NCBI GenBank assembly: GCA_021442155.1
Contig: CM038216.1
Span: 160,503,983 to 160,567,982, forward strand
Source of the DNA: Cymbidium sinense
Taxonomy: Eukaryota; Streptophyta; Magnoliopsida; Asparagales; Orchidaceae
Length of the DNA: 64,000 nt
Direction of reading: 5' to 3'
The position numbers and the translations under genes were made by a program. Numbering within the stretch: the first letter of the stretch is position 1; each line of letters begins with the position of its first letter. The notes below the pieces were generated by a model that saw nothing but the letters and a program-made list of their open reading frames with translations, did not search any database and was not told where the DNA came from. Below, in pieces: positions 1 to 12,974 of this stretch.

Positions 1-454
1 AGTATCATGAGTATTTCCTACTTTCTTTCTTTGGATTCCAAAAATAAGTGTTCTCCTTGATCTACCCCATTTGATTTTCTAAAATAGCCAATCCTTGATA
101 GTCTTAACCTTGAAATCTTTAGAGACCCTAACTGTCTATTTTAATCGAGAGTATTCTTAAGAAATTCTCATTTCTTAGGATGTAATTAACTATGGGGCCT
201 TGCCCATAGGGAACTTAACTAACCCGCTTAAAATAAACCCTACTTTACTTTTCCATGTAAAGTAGGGAAAGATCTCGGTATATATTCAAGACCCATCATG
301 CCTTGAGTCCTTATTAGGTGATTAGGTCCATTATAGGGTGGTGATTTCTATCTTTCGAGATAGTACATCATTCCTTAATGTCGTACCCGATCACTTCAAT
401 AAGTACCCCCTAAGATCTGCGTGGTGTCCTACATCCCCAAAAATAAACACCACA
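1..454 (+). mobile_element. Family P, 3' tail fragment
   Basis: Last ~450 bp of a plus-strand P unit. The sequence is collinear with 38020-38462 (plus) and with the reverse complement of 5381-5800 and 49970-50400. It ends in the shared terminus AAATAAACACCACA at 454, after which the copies no longer resemble each other; this is how the 3' boundary was set. It holds the tail motif reading TAAGATCTGCGTGGTGTCC. The unit is cut by the window edge. No reading frame of interest. Confidence 0.75.
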
Positions 455-1400
455 GAACCCAAATGTACATATCTTAAATTAAGTTGGGTCTAATTGTGTT
501 AAATGATTAATTTGACATAATTAAAATTTATCTAGCTTCAGTTGTGTTCAATTGATTGTTTGAAATAATTTAGAATAATTAATTTTATTTTATTTGAAGT
601 TGATTTTAAATTGAGATCCACTTTGACACAAATTGCGCTTAATAGGTCAATATTAGTTTATTTGGGTTAAATGACCTAATTATACAAATTAATTATAATG
701 ATTAGTTGAATTTTGTTCATTTATGACTTTCAAATAATTTAGGATGTTTGATTTAAATAATTTCATTTTTATTTTGATTTAATAAGGTTCATTTGGGTTT
801 ATTTGGATCAAATGATCTAATTAGACCATTTAAGACCTTATTGGATTTAGATTCATTTAGATTTATGTTTTATGCTTATCTATTTGATAATTCCACGTCC
901 TTAGAATGATTTAATATGGTCAAATTTTGGTGAACTGATCTATGAGTTGGTTGAGCTAACTTAAGTCAATCCCAGATCAAGTGACATGATTGACTATCTT
1001 GAACCTCACTTAGATTTTTTTTTTTAGGTTCATTTATATTCATGCATTAATTTTATGCTATTTGTTTTATTTTAGTTCAATTTATTTTGATTTTATTTAT
1101 ATTTCTTTGAACTTAGGTTATTTTTGAACTTAAATAGGTTAATTGGGTTAACCACCCCAATTACCTTGGTATAAGTTCAATTAGAATTAGATTTCATTTA
1201 AGATGCATTTATTTAAGTATATATTGATTTTCATTAGATTTGGGTGTACATTGAGTTCACTTAATCTAATTTGGTTAAGTCATATCTTAGAAAAATTCAC
1301 TAGGATGGCTTAAGTCTTAGAGTATTGAATTTCATTTAAATTTTTTATTTTAAATTTAATTTTTGATCTTGTACTTATGCTTGATTTGATTTGTTCTCTG
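455..1400 (-). mobile_element. Diverged family P head and low-complexity segment
   Basis: This stretch has no gene. It is rich in GGTCAA/TTGGGTT-like words and lines up, with heavy divergence, with 44900-45420. Shared landmarks in the same order are a 'tcaaattttggtg' block, a 'taggttaattgggtta' block and a closing segment about a recurring 'aagtcttagag' stretch. It therefore looks like an old minus-strand copy of the P head plus its low-complexity zone. The exact head terminus is not visible. Confidence 0.45.
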
Positions 1401-1439
1401 ATTCTAATTTATTTATACATATGGCCACTATAAGAATAA

Positions 1440-3293
1440 AATAAATTTAAATATTTTTACTTGTAGGTGTTGTTTGCCTCTTTAAACATATCTCATTAGA
1501 ATAAGTGGGCTAGGCACCCACTAGTGTTAAGCCCAATTATATGATAATAATTTCTTAGTGTGTTTCAATGTTATAGCTAACTTCTATTTTGTAAGTTTAA
1601 TTAGAATTTTTTTAAAAATTTTAAATGTAAATTTTTAATAGAACTAGGATTAGACCCATAGGATTGTAGGATGAGTAAAGGCTAGTAGGCTTAGACTTAA
1701 GAGGCCTTGTGAAGCCTAAAAGATCCAACATTTGAAGATCATGAAGGTGAAGAAATGAAGCCCCCATGACTTATGTTTTATTTTATGTAATTATAATCTA
1801 GGATATATCAATGTTGATCTCGACAACTTGTTCATTCTATTTTCTAGGGTGTAGCATAATTCAATTGCATTAGCCTCTTCATTATTATTTTAATCAAATT
1901 GATTATTAGGTGCATTTACATTATTTGTGCAATAGAAAATGGCATTATCTTCTTAGGTTTCTTAAAATGTAATATTTTGCTACATGGCTTGGATTTTGGT
2001 AGGATATTTAGGATTTAAATTTTTTACCCCAGCTTAATAATTAAATCAATAATTAACGTACTCATAACCTCACATTAAAGCATAAGAATTAATCAACTAA
2101 AAAATTTACAAATAATTTGATCTTTGATGGATGTATAATAATCATGCTTACATATTGATTTCTCACCTTAAATATAGGAGATCTTCACTCAGTTCATGAT
2201 AAGGGGGAGTGTAGGACCATTGTCGACAACCCTCTTAAGAACACCCTTCTCATGGATTGGCACCTTACTTGATTTCATCATGCATATATAAATGCTTGTC
2301 CACCCAAGCTTGAGTCAAATTTGAGAGTAAAAAACTTATGGAAGTAGAAATTTTTGTTTCATTAGTCTAGGATATTATTCATACTAGTCATTACCTTAGA
2401 ATTCTAAGGAGTGAGTTCTTGTTGTTAGGTGACCATTCTAATAAGAAACAACCTAGCCATCATGCATTTTACATGAGACTTGGCCATATATTCTTAACTC
2501 ATAAGAGGTGTTAGCTGGCAAGCCTTATAGGCGGTTGTAAGTCCAGAAGAGTCAGAATAGATTTATTTTCTCTAGCAGAAGTGATCCAACAAATCCTAAT
2601 GTTTTTCAAATTAAGCTAGGCTAAGCTCTTAGCTAGTGCTAGATTAGCTTATTTTGAGGATCAAAGTTCTTCTATTTCTATTTTATTACTAGAGTAAATC
2701 CTTACCTCCTAGACATCTTCACAATCTTGTGTTGTTGGGATATAATCTTTAACTTTCTATTGAAATATCAAGTAAAAATAATAATTCTCAATTTCAAAAA
2801 ATATAAAGCATGGCTATAAGATAGACTGAAGTGCTTATTAGTCTTCTTATTTTTGAAACACTTCTTACTCCATGTTTAAAATCTATTAAAAACTTTTCTT
2901 ATTTAAACTCTACCTATTTATTTTTAAAATTAGCAATCTTTTGCTCTAACTTTAAAATCCATATGGATGTTAGCTGGCCATTTTAATTGAGAGTTTTCTT
3001 AGGAGACTCATGTCTCTTAAAAATGTAATTAATTATGGGGGCCTACCCTTATAGGGAAATTAGGATCTTGAGTTAAAATAGACCTTATTTTACTTTATCT
3101 ATGTAAGGCAGGGGAAAAAATCTTTGGTACATATAGACCCATTCGCTTTAGGAGTCCTTACGAGACAATGCAGTCCATTATAGAGCAATATCTCTATCTT
3201 TTGTGATAGTATATTATTCTTTGATATTATACTCGATCATTTTAGTAAGTACCCCAAAGATCTATATGGTGTCCCCATCATATTTTTAAATAC
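1440..3293 (+). mobile_element. Diverged family P tail, plus strand
   Basis: An older P tail. It contains, in the usual order, the 'aggacaggtgggcttgg'-type block (here 'aataagtgggctagg'), the 'ttaggatgagtaaaggctag' block near 1660, the 'gggtgtagca...gcattagcctcttcatt' block near 1850, the 'gtctaggatattattcat' zone, and the terminal 'agatctatatggtgtcc' motif near 3260. Many indels separate it from the tails at 13960-15355 and 38900-40900. No coding potential is seen. Confidence 0.6.
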
Positions 3294-3295
3294 TA

Positions 3296-4318
3296 AAATG
3301 GTTCACATAGGCCTATTTAATTTAGGTTAGCCAATTGGCCAATTTGGTTATAATTGATCACAGGGAATGTTCAATTATGTGTTTAGAGTGATTATAAAGT
3401 CTTGGGTAGGTTTAATTAGAAATGATTTTGATTCAATTTGGAATTGACTTATTGAAGCCCAAGTGGGCTAAGTTGGGCTAACTAAGCCATTTGGTCAAAT
3501 TTGGCTTCAATTGAGTTTCTATTAAGAGGGGTTAATGTTTTGGAGTAAGATTAATTAATCATAATCTATTTAGGTTGATCTTGGATTTTACCTAAAGAGG
3601 GTATGATTAGGTCAATTTTGGCTTAATTTGTTCTTACTTGGATCAAGTGGTTAAACCCAAATTAGATTTAGACTTATGTTTGAGCAAGTTGGTGGGTTAG
3701 TTTTGAGCCATTGAGGTTCAATTTGTTTCTACTTTTGATAAAATTTAATTTAAGTGGGGCATACATTGCCACTTCAAGTTAATTTTCTTGATTAACTAAG
3801 TAAAGCTTCAATTAAATTTAATTTTCTGCTCAATTATTCTTGAATGATAAATCCAAGCCTTTGGGTTAGCTTGGTTTGGCATGATTTTTGTTTGAGTGAA
3901 CTTGATTTTGGTTCAATCAGGATCGTAAATGAACCAACTTTTATATGGCCCAATTAACCTAAGGGTTGGATTTAGAGTTTGGTCCAAATAGACCTTATAT
4001 TGAGTCTAGTTCAATTACATTGAGTTTGGAACTATCTGAGTCTATTTAGTGTATTTGAAATGGTTATGCTATAGTGAGGTCCACTAGTTTAGTCTAGGTC
4101 TTCCTTGATATTTAGAATTTTGATTAGTTTGGGTGTAGTATCTAAGAATCATTTGGTTTGAATTTGGTGTTATGTTCATTTTAGATTTGAATTTAATGAT
4201 TGACTTAGTTGTAAGAGGGTGACCTTACTGTTTAAGTGAGGGGTTCTTAGACTAGGATTAAGAGTCCTAAATACTAAGATAGTGAGTGTGGATAACATCA
4301 TTAAAAATAAGGTCAACA
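3296..4318 (-). mobile_element. Family P head fragment, minus strand
   Basis: Read on the minus strand it begins TGTTGACC at 4318, the same start as at 26052, followed by a diverged version of the head ('...taggactcttaatcc...') and then low-complexity DNA full of TTGACC/GGTCAA words. It abuts the plus-strand tail ending near 3293, so two P pieces of opposite orientation meet here. Nothing else of the unit follows. Confidence 0.6.
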
Positions 4319-4370
4319 CCAACTATTTAATACATATACTACGAAGAATTTGTTTGAGACAATGTTGCCC

Positions 4371-5241
4371 TCTATGATCATGCACTCCTATCTGCTCACA
4401 ATATTCCATGAGTCATTATTAAACTTTAAGATTAAGCTAACCATATTAATGATAATTTAAAAGTTTTAATTTTGTGGTTTACCTAGTGAATATTTGAATT
4501 AACAAAATTAAAATTTATTAGAGTCTTATGATGTAATGCAATATACTAGTCCCCATGATATAATTTATCTTTTATCTCTTCTCTATTTTCAATCATATAA
4601 GACAAAGAATTAACTCAAATATTTACTCAATGGCTTTATCATAAATTGGGATGATTGAGTTTAAAAATTTTTTAGAAGACTTCATTTTCAAGATTATAAG
4701 ATTATGGATTGAGAACTCAAACCATAGTAAATTAGAGGATGAAACTCTCTTTAATGCTCAAGATAGATACCAAGATATATTATAAAAAAAGTACTCATTA
4801 TGGACTACTAAAGTGAGACCAAGTGTAAACCTTTAGTAATAGTTTAGTTGATGCAAATATGACTTTGGTTGTTACCAACATGAACATCTATAAGTAAAAT
4901 CATCCAAGATTTTCATGTTAGAAATAAATATGGTGCAAAATTAGTGATGACATATTTCTTCTTTAATACCTATAACACATTATGGCACAATTATCCAAGA
5001 TTTTCTTGTTAGAAATAAAATATGGTACAGTATCATATGGTTTTAAAAACTAAGAAAATGAAAAAGACATGACATTGAGGGAAGCATTTACTCAGCTCTT
5101 TTTAATTTAAGATAAGAATTGATGCTCTATAAGCAAGAAAATAGATATCTATCCAAAGTTAAGATATTTCCATTAATAATATTAAATGTAAAATTAGTTA
5201 ATTATCAAATCAAATATCATCTAAATAATTGAGTTCCATCT
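4371..5241 (+). repeat. Dispersed repeat R2, copy 1
   Basis: About 870 bp collinear with 20139-20965 in the same orientation. Shared landmarks are 'gagtcattattaa', 'ataccaagatatatt', 'gactttggttgttaccaac', 'tatggtgcaaaa' and 'ctataagcaagaaaatag'. Compared with copy 2, this copy lacks about 280 bp (the 20365-20640 segment). No ORF, no terminal repeats and no protein similarity were seen, so the class is unknown. It could be internal or LTR sequence of an unidentified retroelement. Confidence 0.65.
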
Positions 5242-6866
5242 AAAGAACACTAAAACTAAAATGAGAGAATGTGTAAAATCTATAACTTTCATAAGTAAGA
5301 AAAAAATTAGAGAAAGAAAAGTGCAATGATGATAAAGTAGTTAAGTGAACTAAGCTTAAAGATTATCAACATCATGATAGTGTGGTGTTTTAATTTGGAG
5401 TCGTAGGGACACCACACATATCTTAGGGGGTACTTATTGAAATGATAGGGTGCTACATTAGGTATGATTTACCATCTCAGATGATGGAAATATCACCCTT
5501 CAATGGACCTAATCACCTAATAAGGACTCCTAATGCAGACAGGTCTACGTATATATCAGTGATCTTCCCCTTACTTTACATAGAGAAGTAAAGTAGGGTT
5601 TATTGTATGCCAGGCTCTTTAGTTCCCTATGGAGGCAAGCTTCCATAGCTAATTACATCTTTGGAAATAAAAATTTCTTAAGAACACTATTGATTAAAGT
5701 TGTCAATGTATCTCCAAATATTTCAAAGCAAGATTATCAAAAGATTATGTATTTATGGAAATCAAATGGGAGAGTTCAAATAGGAAGACTTATTTATGGA
5801 TTCCAAAGGAGGATAAATAGGGAGTACACATGATATTGGAAAATCTATTGAGTGCTCCAGTCTACCCTATATTGAGGCTTTACATATTTGAAAGAGAGAA
5901 TGTACTTTTTATTTAAGTTGGATTCTTATTAAAATGCTAGGGCTTATAGTCCATCAACATAAGATTATGGTAATTCCTCAGAGGTGAGGAATTATACTCA
6001 TAGCCCAAAGAAAATAAGTAGCCTCAGAACCTGAATCTAAGATGCCTTAGCATAGAAAAGCATGACCTAAGTTTAATAGAAAAATGGGACATAATGATTT
6101 ACCTCCATAAGAGAGGATAAACCCACCTCAACTCCTTTGGGCTTATGACCACTTGGAGTGGTTTCTCTAGCTAATTCCTCCTACATTTTAAAATCATGTA
6201 GGCCAATCTTATGTAGATGCGAGATAGCTAGGTTGTTATTTAATTAGGAATCAAACTAGAGTCCTAAACTCACTCCCTAAAGACTAGATTATGATTGGTA
6301 TGAAAACATGACTTAGACTAATGGAAACATTTTTACTCTTTTATACCATCTTGACACATTCATTTTGGATTAAAGCTTAGGACAATTTTTCCTATATGCA
6401 TGAAGAAATAAAGTAGTCAACTAAATCAATGGGAGGAGATGTTCTTCACTACAAGGGATCATCCTTAAAGGTCAAGCATATCCCTTATCATGCAAGAATG
6501 GAGACCCTACTTATTCAAGAGTGACATAAGATGATATACATGGTGTGATAACATACAACATCTAGTTAAAGGATTGATAAATCTTATATTTATCTTGATT
6601 ATGAACCTTGGCTTTAAGGTGAGATTGTGAGTTGTATTAAAATTTACTTATGAGTTATTTAGTGAGGATAGAAAACTTAATTTTATCCTCAAGAGTCTAC
6701 CACATCCAGGCAACACATCAAATCATTACACTTCAAGAAACATATCAAAATCATGCCATTTCTATTGCACAATCTAAACACAACACTCAAATATATAAAT
6801 TTTGTAAAATAATAAGAGGCTGATGTGGTCAGCTACCGCCGTACACCCCAAAGAAAGAAAGGAATT

Positions 6867-6894
6867 GGGTAGCCGAGCTATACCTTTATACAAC
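6867..6894 (-). promoter_or_regulatory. TATA-like box plus hairpin in P tail
   Basis: On the minus strand, TTGTATAAAGG is followed at once by a GC-rich inverted repeat ending in CTACCC. The hairpin is slightly imperfect here (TAT in place of TAG in one arm). The same block occurs at equivalent positions in other P copies, which suggests a functional part of the repeat, possibly an LTR core promoter. No transcript evidence is available. Confidence 0.35.
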
Positions 6895-8059
6895 CTAGAT
6901 TGCAATTGAATTTTTACAAAGGAAATAAATATTATGGCGGTCTTCAATCTCTTCTCTTTCTTTCTTTCCTTTACTTCTTTTGGATTGGTTTTGCTCCAGG
7001 CTTCACAGGGCCTCCCATGTTTTTGCTTTCTATTCATTACTCATCATAAACCCTAGAGCATTAATCCTAATCCTGTTGTAAAAATTAGACATTTATGAAA
7101 AATGAAATCTAACTACACCTACAAAATAGATGTTAGATAAACAAACATATTAGCCAAGCAATTATATTTTACATATTTGGACTTAGCACCCTAGACATGG
7201 GTAACCAAGCCCACCTGTCCTAATTGGATTATGCTTAGGGGCATAAACAACCTCCAAGCAAGAATATTTATATTTACTTATTATCATAGTGACCCTTTTA
7301 GCATAATCCCTTGCAGAAAATATCATTAGGCTATTAACGACCTAACATCTACAATGCGCATAAACAATCCTAACATCTAGTCTAAAACATTACATCATAA
7401 AGCAAAACATAACCCCACAACATTCACCGGCCTAACCTAAAGGCTAGAATTGGTGACTTAGTATTCTAATGTGTGTGCTAAGGTTTAGTGTGGTATGTCT
7501 TATTTAGACTTTAGAATTACGATTATCTAAAGTTTAGAATTGTTTAAGTTAAGTATTAGGAGATGTTCTACTTCAAATCTTTGAATGAATTAATTAAATT
7601 TAAGTTACATTTTTTTTCTTTTTAGTTCATTCGATATATACTGAATATTTAATTATTATGAAGAGAAGAAAAGGGGGGTTGGCCCCCTTCATCCTTATCC
7701 TAAGTTGTTTTCTAAGAGTATATTATTATGACTTTGATTTCTTTAGTAAATCATTTATTAAATTTTTTTTATTAAATCAAAGTTTTGGTTAATCTTAAAG
7801 GATCTTATTCAAACATGAAAGGCATCTCAGGTTTAATAAAACTTAATCACCATTATATGGTTAATATTTCACCACTTCTTTCCATCATCAATAGAATGCA
7901 CATTTCATCATTTTTATTATTCATGGTATTTGATTTAATGCAGATATTTATACATGCAATATATTTTGCATTTTGGCACACTTGAATAATCATTAATGCA
8001 TATACTTTGGTAGAAAAGAATGATTTCATCTCTTACTTAAGCATATATACACATGCATT

Positions 8060-8405
8060 AAAGATTTAAGCAAGTACGTGTCATTGTTAAACTAGATAAA
8101 TATAATTATCTAAGGCCTCCTTCGAGCTACTTAAAGCCTTATATTCTCAAGATGTCTAGACTATATACTTACTAACTTAAATACAAGTAAACATATACAC
8201 AAGCATAAGAATGAAAATCATGCAAAATTTTATGTAAGAGCAAATCCATTATTCATGTAAAATAAAGTTTTATCCTAAATTACAACACATGTATACAGAT
8301 AAATGAAACTAAGTAAGTACGTGTCATTTTTTAAACCAAAGAAGTGAGATTATCTAAGACATCCTTGGCGCTACTTAAAGCCTTGTAATCTTGGGATGTA
8401 CAGAC
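8060..8405 (-). repeat. Two P subrepeat cores, spacing 244 bp
   Basis: Two copies of the ~100-bp conserved core read on the minus strand (shared words TATATAGTCTGGACAT, CTTTAAGTAG, GGAGG, AATGACACGTACTT). 'ctacttaaag' falls at 8127 and 8371. Other arrays in the window have three copies, so one is missing here next to the insertion at 8570. Confidence 0.7.
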
Positions 8406-10379
8406 CATATACTTGCTAACTTAAATACATGTAAACATATACACAAGCATAGGAATGAAAATCTTGAAAATTTTTATGCAAGAGCAAATCCTTAATTCAT
8501 GTCAAATAAAGTTTTATCTCATATTCTAGCACATGCATATAGATAAGTGAAATTAACCAAGTACATATCTATTGACCTCATATTTGGAGTGAGTTCTCAT
8601 TCTCCTCATCTTAGACTTAGGATTCTTCTAGACACTAAGACTAACCTAGTCATAAGGCATTTCTAGCACTTAAGTGAACACTTAACCTAAGCTTAGAGAC
8701 TTAGAAGGGTTGATCATAAGATTAGGCCATACCTTAGGACTTAGGGAGATCCACCAACCTTATAGGCTAAGCCTAATCCATGTTCACCCCCTTAAACCAA
8801 ACCTCAAATCCAATTCAATTCCAAATTCAAACTCCAAGCCAAATGATTGGAGCTTATGATCAAATCAAAATCAACCTAAGCCCTATGATTCTATCTTATG
8901 GACTTAACCTTAGCCAAATTCAAATCAATCCAAACTCAGATGATTTTCTCAAATATTAATTCAACCCTTCAATCACTCTATTAAACTTATAATCAAATTA
9001 AATTCCAAAGCTAATTTGCCAAAATCTGAAATCAAACCCAAATCCTTCCTAAGTCCTTTGAATTAATTTCATGAACTTAGCCAAAATCCCATTAAAATCA
9101 ATCCAAAATCAATTGCTTTTCTCATAACCAATTTATATCTTCAATTTCCTTCCCAAAATATATATCGAATCTATATTCAAATGATCAAAACTAAATCAAA
9201 ACTAAATCAAACTAAATCAAATTAAATCAAAACCCTCCTTAAGCCACATGAATCAATCTCATGAGCTTTGTCAAATTTGCCTTCAAATCACTTCAAACTC
9301 AATTGATTTTCCTATGAATCAATCATAGCTTCAATCATCTTCACAAATATAAATAAAACATACATTTAAATCATCAAAACTAAATCAAACTAAATTAGAA
9401 CCCAAACATAAGCTCATGACCCAACTCCATGGACTTAGCCAAGTTCTCTCATTCCAAAATCCAAACTCAATTGATTTTCTCATAAATCAATTATTCCTTC
9501 AATCATATTTTCAAATATAAATGAAATCTACAATCATCAAGCCAAATCAAAACCAACCCAAGTCAAATCAAACTTAGCCCATTTGACTTGAAATGTTCAA
9601 ATGAACCAAAACTCATTTGACCCCAAACCAATTGCAAATGAATTTATATATCAATCCCAAATCCATATATAAACTCTACTAAATCAAACTCAACCCAAAA
9701 TCAAGCCAACTAAACCCAATTGGCTCACTTTACCCAAAGTGATCAATTTGACCAATTTTAACCAAAATCCAATTCTAGCCAAACCAAACTGAATTAAGCT
9801 AATCCAAACTTCATGATATGATTGTTGATCATCCTAGGTTGATAAATTATAATAAATTAGGTCAAACCAAGTCAACCTAGCCCTTTGACCTAGTCAACCC
9901 TTTAACCCATATGAACCTAAATTAGCCAAATTATAACCTGAGCCAAATCTCTTGAAACTAATGATTCATATCGACCCAAAATCAATACTTGAACATGACT
10001 TGACCTTCAATTGAGCCAACCTAACCAATTGGCCCTCTTGACCCAAGTTCAACTAAATTGACCTAAAAGACCAAAATGGGTCAAATATTAATATAAACTA
10101 AATTTAACCAATGGGTCAAGTTCATTCCAAATTGAACCAAACAAATGACACCAATGCATCCAAAATGATCATATGAACTTGACCCAACCCTTGGTTTGAC
10201 ACAATTTGACCAATTGGTCAACTTCACCCAACCTAACCCAATTTGACCTAAATAGGTCAAATTGAGCCAAATTGAACCTAACCAACTCCAAATAACTTGA
10301 AATTTGGGCTAACCCACTTTCAACTCATTTCAAATCTAGCCAAATAAATTCTAATGCCAAATGACCATCCTACCCTTAG

Positions 10380-11640
10380 ACTAAGGGTATCACATGAGGC
10401 AAATCAACTATGTAACTGGACATTTCTATTCCTTGGCCATTTGGCACTCTCCCATTGGTCCACCTAGGCTCCTAGAACACTGGAGAACCTGACTTAAGAG
10501 TGGTTGGGTCAGCCATGACCCATGGGGAGATGAAATCACCTCACTTCTCGCATTGGAGCATTTAAAATCACTTAGGACATCCACTATCCCTCTTGGCAGC
10601 CACCTCCCATGCCTTGGCCACTCAAACTGAGCCACCTAAGAAGAATCTCTACCATTCCTAGCCACCACCAATGGCCAAGCATCCACAAGAAGCCAAACTA
10701 GCCTGAGCCCTTCGATCCAAGGGAAGGGGAGTATACACCCCCTCATTTTCACTCAAGCTCAAACATTGCCATTTCTCAAAGCCTCAATTACCCAAGATGA
10801 GCTACCAGGGACATTCCCTAAGCTCCCAAGCCCATTCCTCATTCCCCACTCTTAGATTTCTTCAAGTTGAAGTAGGGGAGCCATTCTCTCAATCCCATTC
10901 GCTCCACACTCCACCAAAGTGCAATTAATTTTGCACACACACCATCCTTAGAGGTAGTAGAGCAAGAACGAATTGCCTTCTGAGCTCCTCAGTGGCTGAA
11001 GTGTGGACTTCAATCAACACCAACCACCTACATCATCTATGTTGGTCTTCCGAGTGAACTACCTCAAACTAGACCTTGTGTTGATCAACAGGGCCTTGTC
11101 TCTGCTAGACGAAGCTTCCTCAATCAGATTTGACACTGGTCTTGAGATTGGGTTAGGTATGCCATTGAAATTAACCCTTGTATAAAAATGAATTTGAGCT
11201 TTTTAAAGAAAACATTCACCCCACATGATCTGGACTTTTGGATCCCTTTGGATCTTTCACACGAAGGTGTGGGATCGATTTGAGATCGATCTGAGCTCGG
11301 GTGAGTTTAAATCAATTGAAGGAAGATAGATGATGTCTCTCTTCTAGCGATCGATGGACGAGGGATCACACACCATCCGTTCAATGTGATTGGAATGGAT
11401 GACCGTAATTAAATCTTATAGAATTATCCATTTAAATTCTTTAATGTCACAAAATTAATAATGGTCATCCAATCTTGGATCAGAAGGTGCACGAGAAAGT
11501 GCATTCCGTCACCATGCAAGCGCTGACTAGGATAAGTTTAAATAATCAGCCCCATAATGCCACATGGAAAGCACACCACGTCAGCACGCCATGAGGCACA
11601 GATGGGATTAAGGCTTAATTTGGCCTAATTAATTTGTTTT
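10380..11640. other. GC-richer block of family P
   Basis: Clearly higher GC than its surroundings and with a coding-like look, but broken by stops in all frames. It ends in the conserved 'CCACATGG...CCACGTCAGC' motif at ~11570-11605. Equivalent blocks lie at 27600-28740, 33230-34500, 54540-55700 and 58942-59700. Because the block travels with P, it is part of the repeat rather than a host gene. Confidence 0.6.
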
Positions 11641-12974
11641 AATATTTGAAACTTGTGTTTAACATAACTAATTATAAAAAATAAAAAAAAAATATTAATA
11701 GATACTCATTTTAAAAGGTATTCCAGAAGAGAATTCATTAAAAATATTCTTAATCAGCTTTGAGCAATAATTATAGCTTAATTAAGGTTTAATTACAAAA
11801 TTAATTAGCTTAATTACTCTTTAATTTCCTAAGTAATTAATCCTAAACTTTGTGGATTAATACATTGGGATGACCTCTGCCTCCCATAATTTTCTTGGGA
11901 TTTATTGCTTAATTAATTGGTAAAATTGACTAATTAAGCTTTAATTACCCTCTTAAGTTCATTAATCATTAATTAATCACATGAATAGAAAAATTCCAGT
12001 TAATTAAGTGGTTAATCATCATCCAATAGGGAATGGACTAATGGAAAGGGATCGAAGCCTGCTCCCCAATCAATTTTCTAAGTTCATTTCATTAATTAAA
12101 TCAATTAAGGTTTAATCAATTAATCAAATGGCTTAACTAATTAAATTAAAATCATAATCATAATTAAATTGGTTAATCCTTGGGTATTGAACAACCTAAG
12201 AAAATCCTAAGGACATTATAGTTAACCCACTTGTGTGGGGGAATTATAAGAGTACTTAATTAAGTTTCTTAACTTAATTAATCATTAATTATAAGCCAAT
12301 TACATTAGGCCATTTCATTTCTTAGGATCATTGCTAATTTAATTTCCAATGTACATGCATATCATGTTGGCTCATTATTGTTTGGTTAATTATGCTAAGG
12401 CAACATAGGAAAGGGTTAATTAATGAATTTAATGCATATTATAACCTAATTAACCCATATAATCAACTTAATTATTTTTCAATAAACTAAATCAATTAAA
12501 AAACATGGGAATGGCTTAAGATCAATAAATCTCTTCTCAAATCCTTAAATCAAATCAAAACATGAACTTTAAAATGACATAAAAGAAGCTTTGGTTTACC
12601 TTAAATGATTTTATTGGATATGATTGTCCTTAAGAATTAATTAAATTGAATGAAATCATGTGTTTATGTTTATTTATTCCTTTCTAATAATGTTAAATGT
12701 TGTATGTCATTTGAAATCATGCATTCATCTTTTCAAAGTTAAATTAAATCAAATGGTTTTCTTTTATGCAAGCTTGCATGTGTTGGATTAATTTACAATA
12801 TGTGTGGCTATTATCACTAATAAATTCAAATTTCTTTTTCCAAATATTTATAAATCAATCGCATTGATTAGAGTGACAGTAGTTATGGATACGTATAGGT
12901 GTGCATGTGCTTATAGCTTAGATATGTGAAGTAAAGCTCTCCTTTCCTTAACTCATATGTAGTTTCACATGTAT

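Larger units (their letters stand above)
5381..8569 (-). mobile_element. Family P tail half (minus strand), interrupted at 8570
   Basis: Minus-strand P tail. The 3' terminus is at 5381 (plus-strand reading TGTGGTGTTT), followed by all the tail landmarks: the hairpin/TATA block near 6867-6894, the 'taccgccgtacacc' block near 6835, the paired 'tggattatgcttaggggc' block near 7225, the 'aggatg...gccccc' block near 7690, and two subrepeat cores at about 8060-8160 and 8300-8405. It stops where a plus-strand P head starts at 8570, so the missing 5' half was presumably displaced or lost. Short open frames here (5603-5833, 6774-7037, 7785-7985) match no family and are not called genes. Confidence 0.75.

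Noticed and set aside
5603..5833. 76-codon plus-strand open frame
   Set aside because: It lies wholly within the minus-strand P tail, has no recognisable domain, and the equivalent stretch in other P tails is not open.
6774..7037. 87-codon minus-strand open frame
   Set aside because: Part of the P tail; overlaps the TATA/hairpin block, has no similarity I recognise and is not kept open in the other copies.
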